Shown: one piece after another, positions 42,226-50,600 of the stretch
Position numbering within the stretch: position 1 is the first letter of the stretch
How the letters are laid out: each line of letters begins with the position of its first letter
The notes under the pieces: generated by a model
Told to the model about the DNA's origin: nothing
The model's input: the letters and a program-made list of their open reading frames with translations, nothing else
Databases searched by the model: none
Assembly (NCBI RefSeq): GCF_004340875.1
Contig: NZ_SLXQ01000001.1
Span: forward strand, 868,001 to 932,000
Source of the DNA: Tamaricihabitans halophyticus
GTDB taxonomy: Bacteria > Actinomycetota > Actinomycetes > Mycobacteriales > Pseudonocardiaceae
Direction: 5' to 3'
Length of the DNA: 64,000 nucleotides
Position numbers and translations under genes: made by a program

Positions 42226-42865
42226 TGGGAGCACGCTCGATTTCGCGGTCAGCATCGAGCGCAGCGCGGACCAGCAGCTGCATATGGTGGAGATCGCCGA
42301 GTTGGTGGTTTGCGTCGCATGGGCTTGTCCACCAACGTGCCTGTCCACCGGGCAGCGGCGTTGGTGGCAGCGGCAGCAGTGCTCCAGGCGCGGCCCAGAC
42401 AATTCCGGCGAGCCAACCAGGATCGGCGGGTGGCTCTGTGAGATTAGTGTATTTGCCAGTGACGGTGGCAATACCAGGTTGGAGCAAGAAGCGAGTTCCA
42501 CCCGGAGACCACAGCACTGGGCAAGGACGCCGCCGGAACGCTGGCATCTGCAGTACCCGACATGCTACCTCGCTTGGGGCACACAACACCTCAAACGCCG
42601 CACCAACCGGAGCGGTTATCGAGTAGGGCGCGATCCGCCACAAGCCGGCCACCCGACGGGCGTCGCGGGTCGTGCTTGCGGTAGGAAATACGGGACAAAG
42701 GTCGTCGACCGGCGTATCCACATGGCCTCGCGTGAACCGGCGCCCGTCCCACATCGCGGCCGGCAGGATCGACCAACCGTGCGCGACGTAACTGACAGCC
42801 GCTTCCCACAGCGAGGTATGCACCGACACTGAGCCACTCACCGCCGAGACCACACGGCACGCCAT
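42212..42865 (-). CDS. Degenerate prim-pol (bifunctional DNA primase/polymerase N-terminal) homologue
   Basis: A 217-residue protein related to the prim-pol domain (PF09250) in the short actinobacterial form: LWEAAVSYVAHGWSILPAA at the start, GAAFEVLCAPSEVACRVLQ in the middle, and GGTRFLLQPG. The catalytic acidic pair (DxD) of active prim-pol enzymes is replaced by neutral residues (VLCAP), so polymerase activity is doubtful. Its stop lies inside a repeat copy. The start is uncertain (ATG 42865 used) and overlaps the end of a small CxxC gene by 28 bases, in the same direction. Confidence 0.65.
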   Translation of the reverse strand: MACRVVSAVSGSVSVHTSLWEAAVSYVAHGWSILPAAMWDGRRFTRGHVDTPVDDLCPVFPTASTTRDARRVAGLWRIAPYSITAPVGAAFEVLCAPSEVACRVLQMPAFRRRPCPVLWSPGGTRFLLQPGIATVTGKYTNLTEPPADPGWLAGIVWAAPGALLPLPPTPLPGGQARWWTSPCDANHQLGDLHHMQLLVRAALDADREIERAPTQDP

Positions 42866-43125
42866 CGTGAGCGGGTCGCTGTCCGGTCAGATACCGGCGA
42901 TTGTGGTTGGAGCACGGCTAGGCAAGCGGTGCAAACGGGCTTTGGCGGTTCAACCAACGGTGCTGGATCAAACGCCGCGCCGCACACGGCCACGAACCCA
43001 CCGCCGGCCGTGCCGATGGCCGCGCCCTCATCCGATACAACGTGATCAAGTTTTACCGTTCCGGCAGCCGTCACCCAAGTCAGCCGGGTACGTGTTGCAC
43101 CAGAAGGGTGCACACTATTTGTCAT
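42838..43125 (-). CDS. Small CxxC-containing hypothetical protein
   Basis: A 95-residue protein with the pattern H-x(n)-GGGFVAVCGAAFDPAPLVEP followed by PPKPVCTAC, giving one Cys plus a CxxC and a conserved His. This zinc-ribbon-like type is widespread but uncharacterised in Pseudonocardiaceae and Streptomyces. The frame is open to 43359, but family similarity begins near ATG 43125. It overlaps the prim-pol-like gene by 28 bases and is divergent from the XRE regulator, an arrangement that suggests a joint role. Confidence 0.65.
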   Translation of the reverse strand: MTNSVHPSGATRTRLTWVTAAGTVKLDHVVSDEGAAIGTAGGGFVAVCGAAFDPAPLVEPPKPVCTACLAVLQPQSPVSDRTATRSRWRAVWSRR

Positions 43126-43271
43126 TCGTAGACTCGCAAGCTCGTAAGATTGAACCGGACTTCGACCACAGCGAACCAATGGACAGCGTGTTTCGGAGTA
43201 ACCGGAACCGGTGGCCATTTTGAGGGAGTGGCCAGCAAGGGTGGCCAGAATCGAACCGAGGAGCGGCTGAT

Positions 43272-44510
43272 ATGGACGGACTGACGATCGGGCCATTACT
43301 ACGTCAGCTGCGTACTGCGTCGAACCGTTCCCAGCGGGAGCAAACAGATCTGTTGTCAAGGCTGGCCGGTCGACCAGTCACCCGGAACGAAGTGTCCCGC
43401 TGGGAAAACGAGACGCGCCTGCTAACCCCATACTGGCAAGAACACCATGCGGCTAGCTATGACGTACCACTTGAGCAACTGCGAGATGCTGTCACTCGAA
43501 CGAAGGTAAGACGAAGAGCTGCGCGACAGCATGATCCAACGCAAAAGCGTGGCTTTCTCGGTCCCACCAACGGAATCGTGATTCCGGCCCCGCCCGAGCC
43601 ATTATCGGATCGACGCGTCGGCCATGCTGACCTGATTCGGCTACGCGAACGCACAGCACGTCTGCGAAGGTTGGACAACTTCATGGGCGGCGCCGATACC
43701 TATGACATGTACCTAGCCGAAATGGAGCGCACAAAACAGCTCCTTACCTTAGGAAATTACGTCGCAGAGCTAGGTCCAAGTGTCAAAGCGCTCCTGGCTG
43801 AACAAGCGCAGCTCGCCGGGTGGTCGGCATTCGATGCCGGGCAACACGCCATTGCCTACAGGCATTACATGACAAGCTTCTCGGCAGCCGAAGAGGCAAA
43901 CGACTCAGTTCTCGCTGGCAACGCATTGGCTCTTGTCGCGTATCAGAAGACTGCGACAGCAACCGATGGTGTTGAAACGGCTAGTGCGTCCTATGACAGG
44001 GCACGAAAAGGCGCCACGCCGCGCGTGCGCGCCCTGTTGTTGCAGCGCCTTGCATAGTCATACGCAACCGCTGGTCGAGCTAGTGAAACCGATAGCGCCC
44101 TCGCTCAAGCGCGAGAGGCAATGCAGGACCGTAGCGGCGAGGCAGAACCCGACTGGGTCTTTTGGGTCGATGAGATCGAGATGGACGTCATGGCCGGCCG
44201 TTGTTGGACCGAGCTACACCGCCCGCTACGCGCCGTACCTGCCCTGGAGACGGTTCTATGCCGTTTTGACCCAACTCATGCCCGAGACAAGGCGCTTTAC
44301 CTGACCTGGCTCGCGCACGCCTATATCGATGCAGGAGAGGTCGAACAAGGCGCGAAGACCGCCGAGCGAGCGTTGGACCTGGCATGCGGGATCGCATCCG
44401 TACGACCGATCACGCGAGTCGAAGAGGTGTCGCGGCGGCTGAGCCATCACCGCAACACCCCAGGTGTGACCGCACTACTCGATCGGCTCAGCGAGCGGAA
44501 AGAACCGTAG
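43272..44510 (+). pseudogene. XRE-family regulator with TPR region, interrupted by an amber codon
   Basis: ATG 43272 follows GAGGAG. The N-terminal HTH (GPLLRQLRTASNRSQREQTD, ending NEVSRWENETR) is joined to a TPR-like helical region. Translation stops at TAG 44055-44057, yet the same frame continues without a further stop to 44510, with TPR-type sequence (SYATAGRASETDSALAQARE; YLTWLAHAYIDAGEVEQGAK). Family members have LAWA at the break, so the TAG is most simply a TGG to TAG change. The intact product would be 412 residues. Base composition is lower in GC than neighbouring genes, and the context looks accessory. Confidence 0.78.
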
Positions 44511-44514
44511 CGAG

Positions 44515-44838
44515 CTACTTGTCCGTTGTACTGGCGTCGAGCCAGTCGAGATATGGCTGTGCGCCGGCTACCAATGGGATCGCTGTGACCTCTGGCTTGT
44601 TCCAGCTGTGCTCGGCGATGAGATGGGCTTCTAGTTCGGCGTATCGAGCAGCCGTGGTTTTGAGCAGCACCTGCCATTCTTCGCCCTCGCCGGCTTCGCC
44701 GAGGTGCCAGAAGTAGGAAGCTACCGGTCCCACGACCTGCCCAGATGCCGCAAGGCGTGCCTTGACCGCGGACGAAGCCAACCGTGCTGCGGTCGCCCGA
44801 TCCTCGGTCGTCGTACTCACCAACAGATACTCACCCAT
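44515..44838 (-). CDS. cutA: CutA1-family protein
   Basis: A 107-residue CutA1 protein with the family series VSTTTEDRATAARLASSAV, VGPVASYFWHLGE, EEWQVLLKTTAARYAELEAHL and a C-terminal PEVTAIPLVAGAQPYLDWL. CutA1 forms very stable trimers; a role in divalent-cation tolerance was proposed from E. coli, but the molecular function remains unclear. It ends four bases from the end of the convergent XRE gene. Confidence 0.9.
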   Translation of the reverse strand: MGEYLLVSTTTEDRATAARLASSAVKARLAASGQVVGPVASYFWHLGEAGEGEEWQVLLKTTAARYAELEAHLIAEHSWNKPEVTAIPLVAGAQPYLDWLDASTTDK

Positions 44839-44863
44839 GATCGTCAGGTTACCGCTGGCGACA

Positions 44864-44889
44864 ACACCCCGTAACCGCGTTCTTTAGGG
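44864..44889. repeat. Dispersed gene-end repeat, copy 4 (reverse orientation)
   Basis: On the reverse strand this is a perfect core match CCCTAAAGAACGCGGT with an ACGGGGTGT-type tail. It lies 26 bases upstream of cutA, so here it is at the 5' side of a gene. Confidence 0.7.
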
Positions 44890-45050
44890 CTAGCGAGGTG
44901 GCTGGGCGCTAGGCCTTTTGTGCGAGTAATGCTGGTAATCGACCGGCCGGATTGCCCTGTTCGCGTGACGAGGCTGGGCTTACCCGTCATAACACCGGTT
45001 ACGATCGCTCCCGCTCGTGTGGAATCCGCAAAACACGGCGGGAGGCACTG

Positions 45051-45749
45051 ATGCACGGTAGGGACAACGTGCTCGCGGTGCCGACCGCGATGGTCGCCCA
45101 ACCAGCCCTGCTAGACATCGAACGGCGCGTGCAGGAACTCTGCCTGCGCTACGCCGAGCAGCTACCTTTCCACGGCTGGCACCACGTCCGGTTCGTCCGG
45201 GACAAAGCCGTCGACTTCGCCGAGCAGAACGGCGCCAACGTTTCCGTGGTCACCGCCGCCGCACTGTTGCACGACGTCAACTACCTGGTCAGGAAGAACT
45301 CGCCGGCCGCGGCCGGTACCGACCTCAGACTGGGTGTGCTCGCCGAAGTCGGGGTACCGGCCGAGACCGCCGACTGGATCGACCGGATCATCGGCGAAGC
45401 CGAGATGCGCAATCGGCACCGCGACATCTCGCTGGAGGCCCAAGCGCTCAGCGACGCGGACACGCTGTACAAAGCCCTGCCCATCACACCGGTACTGCTG
45501 GCACACCGCTATCTCGAGGAAAACGGGGTGAGCCTGCCGGAACTCGCGCAGAAGATTCTCAGCGAGCAGCAGGGCGTGCAGGAAGCCGGCTACTACTTCT
45601 ACAACGCCGAAGCCGCGGCCCGCTATACCCAGTGGGCACGCGCGAATCTACGGCTCTGGCAATGCATCGCCGAATCACTCGACGACCCGAGCGTGCTCGA
45701 ACTGGTCGCCGCGCTCGAACCGGTCGCCGAAGGCGCGGCCGCGGGTTAG
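45051..45749 (+). CDS. HD-domain phosphohydrolase
   Basis: A 232-residue HD-superfamily protein. The metal-binding series is WHH (residues 43-45), LLHD (HD dyad) and a later D in ALSDADTLY. HD proteins hydrolyse phosphate esters of nucleotides or related compounds. ATG 45051 follows GGAGG at 45041-45045. It converges on pucR with a four-base overlap. Proximity to purine catabolism could hint at a nucleotide substrate, but the orientation does not place it in that operon. Confidence 0.78.
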   Translation: MHGRDNVLAVPTAMVAQPALLDIERRVQELCLRYAEQLPFHGWHHVRFVRDKAVDFAEQNGANVSVVTAAALLHDVNYLVRKNSPAAAGTDLRLGVLAEVGVPAETADWIDRIIGEAEMRNRHRDISLEAQALSDADTLYKALPITPVLLAHRYLEENGVSLPELAQKILSEQQGVQEAGYYFYNAEAAARYTQWARANLRLWQCIAESLDDPSVLELVAALEPVAEGAAAG

Positions 45750-47263
45750 TCAAGCGCGAGTGCCAGGAAGAAGTCCACCCTGTCCTCGATCTTGCTCAGG
45801 TCGCGCCCGGTGAGCTGCTCCACCCGCTGAATCCGGTAGCGCAACGTGTTCACATGCATATGCAACTCGGCGGCGCACTTCGTCCAACCGCCCGAACTGG
45901 CCAGAAACGCCCGCAAGGTCGACACCAGGTCCGCACCGTGCACCCGGTCGTAGTCGAGTACCTTGCCAAGCACCCGGTCGTGAAACGACCGCCGCACATC
46001 ATCCGGCACGGCGGCGAGCAGCAGCATATGCGAGGACAGCTCCTCGTGACTGGTCAACGCGATCGGCTCACCGGTCAACTCGGCCAGCCGGCAGGCATGC
46101 CGGGCCTCATCCAGCGCCCCGCGTAGTCCGCCAGCACCACTCACCCCGGCGCTGGCACCCAGCCGAAGCGCACCGCCCGCGAGCCCGGGCGCGAGCGCGG
46201 CGCTTTCCGCGCGTACCCGCCGTACCAGCGCGCTCGCCCCATCCTCGGGAACCGCAACAAAAACGATTGCCGCATCGTCCAGTGTGGCCACACAGTCGCC
46301 GACGAGTTCGCCGAGCAGCCGCGCGGCAAGCTCGAGCTCCGCGCCGGGCAACCGAGCCGCGAAAATCATGATCTCGCTCTCTGCGGGGAATCCGGCAAGC
46401 TCCAACCGTGGCTGCAGTTCAGCCGGCTCCGCCCCGGCCGAAACCAGTCGCAGCAGCTCCGCGGCCAGCGTGGCACGGTTGCGCCGTTCCCGGATCATCC
46501 GGCGATACCCGGTGCCGACCAGCGCGGCGAGCTCGGCGGCCAACCGATGCTGATCGGCCGTCCAGTCCGCGTAGTTGCCCTCGAACACCAGGAACCATCC
46601 GACCAGTCTGGTGTCGAAAGCGTCCGCGACTCCGTACAGCGTGTATCCGGCCACGGTATCCGGCAGATGGCGGCCACCAAGGTACTCGCGCAGTAGTTCC
46701 GCCGTGGTCTGCTCGGTCAGCGCTACCCCGGCACTGGCCAGCACCTTTCCCGTCGCGGTCAGTACCGCCCCACCGAGCCCGAGCTGTCCGCGCACCAGGC
46801 CAAGGACTTCACCAAGCCAGGCGCTGTCGGTGGATTCGGCATCCACCAGGTGCCGGTGCTGGCTGAGCACGGTGGCCAGATGCTCGGTGCGACGCGGCGT
46901 GAGCAGCCGGTTGACGTGCTCGGTCACCGTGGCGAACGGGACATCGGCCGGTACCCGCAACAGCGGCAACCCAGCCAGCTCGCAGGCGCGCACCAGGTCA
47001 TCCGGAATCGGGTGGTACTGATCGCCCGCTGCCAGCGCCGCGACCCCTGCGGCGACCAGTGCCTCGACAAACCGCACCGAATCAGCCGGCGTGCGCCGCC
47101 AGACCATTCCGGTGACCACCAGCTCGCCACCGGCCAGGTACCTGCCCGGCTCCGGCAGATCGGTGGTCATCGCGGTGCGCACCGAACGGTCGAGCAGCGC
47201 CGGATCGCCAACCAGCACATCCATCGACAGGTCGACGTCGGCAAGCAAATCAGTTAGCTTCAC
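45746..47263 (-). CDS. pucR: PucR-family regulator of purine catabolism
   Basis: A 505-residue PucR-type regulator. The N-terminal purine-catabolism regulatory domain (about residues 5-120, LADVDLSMDVLVGDPALLDRS in parts) is followed by a GGDEF-like middle region and the C-terminal CdaR/PucR HTH (FLASSGGWTKCAAELHMHVN, then TLRYRIQRVEQLTG). Family members activate or repress purine and allantoin genes in response to pathway intermediates. It is divergent from the uraD-led operon with a 278-base gap that holds a degenerate gene-end repeat and the probable promoters. Confidence 0.87.
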   Translation of the reverse strand: MKLTDLLADVDLSMDVLVGDPALLDRSVRTAMTTDLPEPGRYLAGGELVVTGMVWRRTPADSVRFVEALVAAGVAALAAGDQYHPIPDDLVRACELAGLPLLRVPADVPFATVTEHVNRLLTPRRTEHLATVLSQHRHLVDAESTDSAWLGEVLGLVRGQLGLGGAVLTATGKVLASAGVALTEQTTAELLREYLGGRHLPDTVAGYTLYGVADAFDTRLVGWFLVFEGNYADWTADQHRLAAELAALVGTGYRRMIRERRNRATLAAELLRLVSAGAEPAELQPRLELAGFPAESEIMIFAARLPGAELELAARLLGELVGDCVATLDDAAIVFVAVPEDGASALVRRVRAESAALAPGLAGGALRLGASAGVSGAGGLRGALDEARHACRLAELTGEPIALTSHEELSSHMLLLAAVPDDVRRSFHDRVLGKVLDYDRVHGADLVSTLRAFLASSGGWTKCAAELHMHVNTLRYRIQRVEQLTGRDLSKIEDRVDFFLALALD

Positions 47264-47353
47264 GGCCCTCCCTCGATCGGGTGGGACATTAGCGGCGCCA
47301 CCAAGGTCCCGAAACCCTCGGCACGCCGAACACGCGCTCCGGCCGCGTCCGTT

Positions 47354-47375
47354 GAGACCGCGATCTTCAGGGATC
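47354..47375. repeat. Dispersed gene-end repeat, copy 5 (reverse orientation, imperfect)
   Basis: On the reverse strand it reads GGATCCCTGAAGATCGCGGT, matching the core with a few changes. It lies in the pucR-uraD intergenic region. Confidence 0.45.
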
Positions 47376-47541
47376 CAGCGGTCACTGGACGCGGCGGCTT
47401 TAGAGGATCGTCCAAGATTGACCCCGGCGATCCGAATTCGCTTCGTGTCCGGTGCCGCTGGTCAGCGCCGCTGTACCGGGTGTTCACTGGATTGCACACC
47501 GCAGGCCGAGCACAACGATGTACCGCGCCAGGGAGTGACGA

Positions 47542-48048
47542 TTGGGAACACCGACACAAGCCGGCACCGAACTCGCCCGGTTCAACCAACTGACCGAACC
47601 GGCTGCCAGTGCCGAGTTACGCGCATACTGCGACTGTGCGGTATGGGCCACCCGGGTAGCCGCCGAACGCCCGTACCGCGACGTGGCCGCGCTGGCCAGC
47701 CACGCTTCGGCCATCGTCAACCAACTGGGCTGGACCGAAGTACAGGAAGCGCTCGCCGGACATCCGCGGATCGGTGAGCGGCCGAGCGGAACCGGCAGAT
47801 CCGCCGAACTGTCCAGTGCGGAACAGTCCGATATCGACAGCGCGGAAACCGCCCTCGTCGACGGCAACCACCAGTATGAGCAGAAATTCGGGCACGTCTT
47901 CCTGATCAGGGCGCGCGGCCGAGACGCGGCGGCGGTACTGGCGGAACTGGAGCGCCGGCTGCACAACGATCCCGAGACGGAGCGCATCGAGGTGCGCCAC
48001 CAGCTTGCCGAGATCACCGAAGGGCGACTGCGGGAGGCCTACCGGTGA
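47542..48048 (+). CDS. uraD: OHCU decarboxylase
   Basis: A 168-residue 2-oxo-4-hydroxy-4-carboxy-5-ureidoimidazoline decarboxylase, which makes S-allantoin, the last step of urate oxidation. The conserved catalytic region HPRIGER, the SSAEQ motif (ELSSAEQSDIDSAE), and KFGHVFLIRARGRDA are all present. The start is TTG 47542 behind GGGAG, the only good option before the conserved FNQLTE. Its stop overlaps the next start (GTGA). It heads the purine operon, which is unusual only in using a TTG start. Confidence 0.92.
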   Translation: MGTPTQAGTELARFNQLTEPAASAELRAYCDCAVWATRVAAERPYRDVAALASHASAIVNQLGWTEVQEALAGHPRIGERPSGTGRSAELSSAEQSDIDSAETALVDGNHQYEQKFGHVFLIRARGRDAAAVLAELERRLHNDPETERIEVRHQLAEITEGRLREAYR

Positions 48049-48374
48049 GCGTTTCCACCCACGTACTGGACAGCACCGTCGGCACACCGGCCGCAGCGGT
48101 CGCGGTCAGCCTGCAACGCCGGGAATCGGGCCAATGGCAGCAACTCGCCACCGGGGTAACCGATCTGGACGGTCGCGTTCCGGCCCTGGCGGAAAGCACC
48201 GAACCGGGCGACTACCGGCTCACCTTCGACGTCGGGGCCTACTTCGCGAGCCGCGAGATCGACACGTTCTACCCCGAGGTAACCGTGACCTTCCGGATCA
48301 CCTCGGGCGATGCGCACTACCACGTTCCGCTGCTGCTCAGCGCGTATTCGTATGCCACCTACCGAGGGAGCTGA
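48045..48374 (+). CDS. uraH: 5-hydroxyisourate hydrolase
   Basis: A 109-residue transthyretin-related hydrolase that opens the ring of 5-hydroxyisourate. The N-terminal STHVLDSTVGTPA has the catalytic His, the middle has the Arg in YRLTFDVG, and the C-terminus is the diagnostic YRGS. Start is GTG 48045, overlapping uraD by four bases. Uricase follows after four bases, so the three enzymes of urate-to-allantoin conversion form one unit. Confidence 0.95.
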   Translation: MSVSTHVLDSTVGTPAAAVAVSLQRRESGQWQQLATGVTDLDGRVPALAESTEPGDYRLTFDVGAYFASREIDTFYPEVTVTFRITSGDAHYHVPLLLSAYSYATYRGS

Positions 48375-48378
48375 CCCG

Positions 48379-49272
48379 ATGGTCTCGGACGTCATCACGC
48401 TTGGCCCGAATCAGTACGGCAAGGCGGAAACCCGTGTTGTCGCGCTTCGCCGGGGCACCGAACGACATGAGATCGCCGACCTGAACGTCAGCATCGCGCT
48501 CTCCGGCGACCTCGCGGACACCCACCACACCGGCGACAACAGCAACGTGTTGCCAACCGATACGCAGAAGAACACCGTCTTCGCCTTCGCTCGTAAGCAC
48601 GGCATCGACCAACCCGAAGAGTTCGGCCTGCTGCTCGCGAAGCATTTCGTCGCCAGCCAGCCGGCGATCACCCATGCCAGGGTGGCGATCGAGGAGTACT
48701 CCTGGCGAAGGTTGGGTGAGCACTCCTTCGAACGTGCCGGCGACGAGGTACGCACCTGCGTGGTACACCACGATGCGCGGGAAACCCACGTGGTATCCGG
48801 ACTGCGCGAGCTGGTGCTGCTGAACACCACGAACTCGGAGTTCTGGGGTTACCCCAAGGATGCCTACACCACCTTGCCCGAAGCCTCCGATCGAATCCTG
48901 GCTACCGCGGTCACCGCGAACTGGCGACACAGCACCGAATCGGACTGGGCCGATTCCTACTGGGTCGATTCCTACTGGACCAAGTCCTATGCGGACGCCC
49001 GCAGCAACCTGATTGCCGCCTTCGCCGAAACCTACAGCTATTCCCTGCAGCAGACGTTGTACGAGATGGGCAGGCGAGTGCTCGACCAGCAATCGGGGCT
49101 CTGCGAGATCCGGCTTTCGCTGCCGAACAAGCACCATTTCCTTGTCGATCTCAGTCCCTTTGGGATGGACAATCCCGGCGAGGTGTTCTTTGCCGCCGAT
49201 CGGCCGTACGGGCTGATTGAGGGCAGTGCGCTGCGCCAGGGCGCACCGGATGCCGGCAGGGCTTGGGAGTAA
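48379..49272 (+). CDS. uaz: Factor-independent urate hydroxylase (uricase)
   Basis: A 297-residue uricase. The motif YGKAETRVV holds the catalytic Lys region, and TDTQKNTVFAFA carries the catalytic Thr. The C-terminal half has the second T-fold module. It oxidises urate to 5-hydroxyisourate with O2 and no cofactor. Start ATG 48379 has GAGGGAG upstream. It lies between uraH and the xanthine dehydrogenase genes. Confidence 0.94.
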   Translation: MVSDVITLGPNQYGKAETRVVALRRGTERHEIADLNVSIALSGDLADTHHTGDNSNVLPTDTQKNTVFAFARKHGIDQPEEFGLLLAKHFVASQPAITHARVAIEEYSWRRLGEHSFERAGDEVRTCVVHHDARETHVVSGLRELVLLNTTNSEFWGYPKDAYTTLPEASDRILATAVTANWRHSTESDWADSYWVDSYWTKSYADARSNLIAAFAETYSYSLQQTLYEMGRRVLDQQSGLCEIRLSLPNKHHFLVDLSPFGMDNPGEVFFAADRPYGLIEGSALRQGAPDAGRAWE

Positions 49273-49275
49273 GTC

Positions 49276-50130
49276 ATGGAATTCTATCGCCCGACCAGCT
49301 GGCGCGAAGCACTCGAGATCCGTGCGGCACAACCCGATGCCCTGCCGATCACCGGTGGCACCGACGTCATGGTCGAACTCAACTTCGACCGGGCCCGACC
49401 AGCAGCGCTGCTCGATCTGACCGGCGTCCCGGAGATCACCGGATGGTCCGAACGCGAAGGGCAGATCCAGATCGGCGCGTCGATGAGCTACACCGCGATC
49501 ATCGCCGAGCTGGCCGACCGGCTGCCCTGCCTCGCGCTGGCCGCCCGAACCGTTGGCTCGCCGCAGATCCGGAACAGGGGCACCGCTGCGGGTAATCTCG
49601 GCGCCGGCTCGCCAGCCGGTGACTCGCATCCACCGCTGCTCGCCACCGGCGCGAAGGTCCATCTGGAATCGGTTCGCGGCAGCAGGGAACTATCCATTGA
49701 TCAGTTCTATCTCGGGGTCAAACGCACCGCGCTGGAACCAGACGAGCTGATCCGCTCGATCGAGGTGCCTGCCGCGCGTGGTCCGCAACAGTTCGCCAAG
49801 ATCGGCACCCGCAACGCCATGGTCATCGCGGTTTGCTCGTTCGCGATCGCATTGGACGCCGGCAGTCGCACGGTCGGTACCGGACTCGGCTCCGCCGCGC
49901 CCACGCCGCGCCAGGCTACCGATGCGCAGGATTTCCTGGCCGAAGCCTTGCCGTGGGCGGACCGCGACCCACTCGCCGAGGAGCTGGCCAACCGGTTCGG
50001 CGAGCTGGTCGCCGCGGCCGCGGTGCCCATCGACGATGTGCGCGGCAGCGCCCGCTACCGCAGGCACGCCCTAGCCGTACTGGCCCGCCGCACCCTTGGC
50101 TGGGCATGGGAGGAGTACCGATGCGCCTGA
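49276..50130 (+). CDS. Xanthine dehydrogenase, FAD-binding subunit
   Basis: A 284-residue FAD subunit of the molybdenum hydroxylase family: LPITGGTDVMVELN and later IRNRGTAAGNLGAGSPAGD bind FAD. With the neighbouring 2Fe-2S and molybdenum subunits it forms the three-subunit xanthine dehydrogenase that makes urate. Its 3' end overlaps the next gene by 10 bases. Naming differs between organisms (xdhB, pucC-type), so no symbol is given. Confidence 0.9.
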   Translation: MEFYRPTSWREALEIRAAQPDALPITGGTDVMVELNFDRARPAALLDLTGVPEITGWSEREGQIQIGASMSYTAIIAELADRLPCLALAARTVGSPQIRNRGTAAGNLGAGSPAGDSHPPLLATGAKVHLESVRGSRELSIDQFYLGVKRTALEPDELIRSIEVPAARGPQQFAKIGTRNAMVIAVCSFAIALDAGSRTVGTGLGSAAPTPRQATDAQDFLAEALPWADRDPLAEELANRFGELVAAAAVPIDDVRGSARYRRHALAVLARRTLGWAWEEYRCA

Positions 50131-50600
50131 CGATCCAGATCAATGGCGAGCAGCACCAGGTCGACGACGTATGGGCTGGGGAGAGCCTGCTCTACGTACT
50201 ACGCGAACGCCTCGGGCTGCCCGGCTCGAAAAATGCCTGCGAGCAAGGCGAATGCGGATCCTGCACGGTATACCTCGACGGGACCGCGGTATGCGCCTGC
50301 CTGGTCGCGGCCGGGCAGGCACAGGACCGCGAGGTCGTAACCGTGGAAGGACTCGCACCCGGCGCCGGTGAACTGCATCCGGTACAGGAGGCCTTCCTTG
50401 CCGCCGGTGCCGTGCAATGTGGATTCTGCACGCCCGGGCTCGTGGTCGCGGCACACAACCTCGTGCGGCGCAACCCGGAGCCGAGCGATGCGCAGATCCG
50501 CGAGGAACTGGCCGGGAACCTCTGCCGGTGCACCGGCTACGAGAAGATCATGGACGCGGTACGGATGGCTGCCGCCAACACCCAGGAGGCCGGCGCGTGA
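50121..50600 (+). CDS. Xanthine dehydrogenase, 2Fe-2S subunit
   Basis: A 159-residue iron-sulfur subunit with two [2Fe-2S] clusters: a plant-ferredoxin-type CEQGECGSC plus a distant Cys (CACL), and CGFC with CRC (AVQCGFCTPG, NLCRCTGY). Start ATG 50121 with GGAGG upstream lies inside the FAD-subunit gene. Its stop overlaps the next gene (GTGA). Confidence 0.93.
   Translation: MRLTIQINGEQHQVDDVWAGESLLYVLRERLGLPGSKNACEQGECGSCTVYLDGTAVCACLVAAGQAQDREVVTVEGLAPGAGELHPVQEAFLAAGAVQCGFCTPGLVVAAHNLVRRNPEPSDAQIREELAGNLCRCTGYEKIMDAVRMAAANTQEAGA

Noticed and set aside
42188-42832. 214-codon plus-strand frame opposite the prim-pol-like gene
   Set aside because: No recognisable pattern, and the minus frame matches a known short prim-pol-like family.
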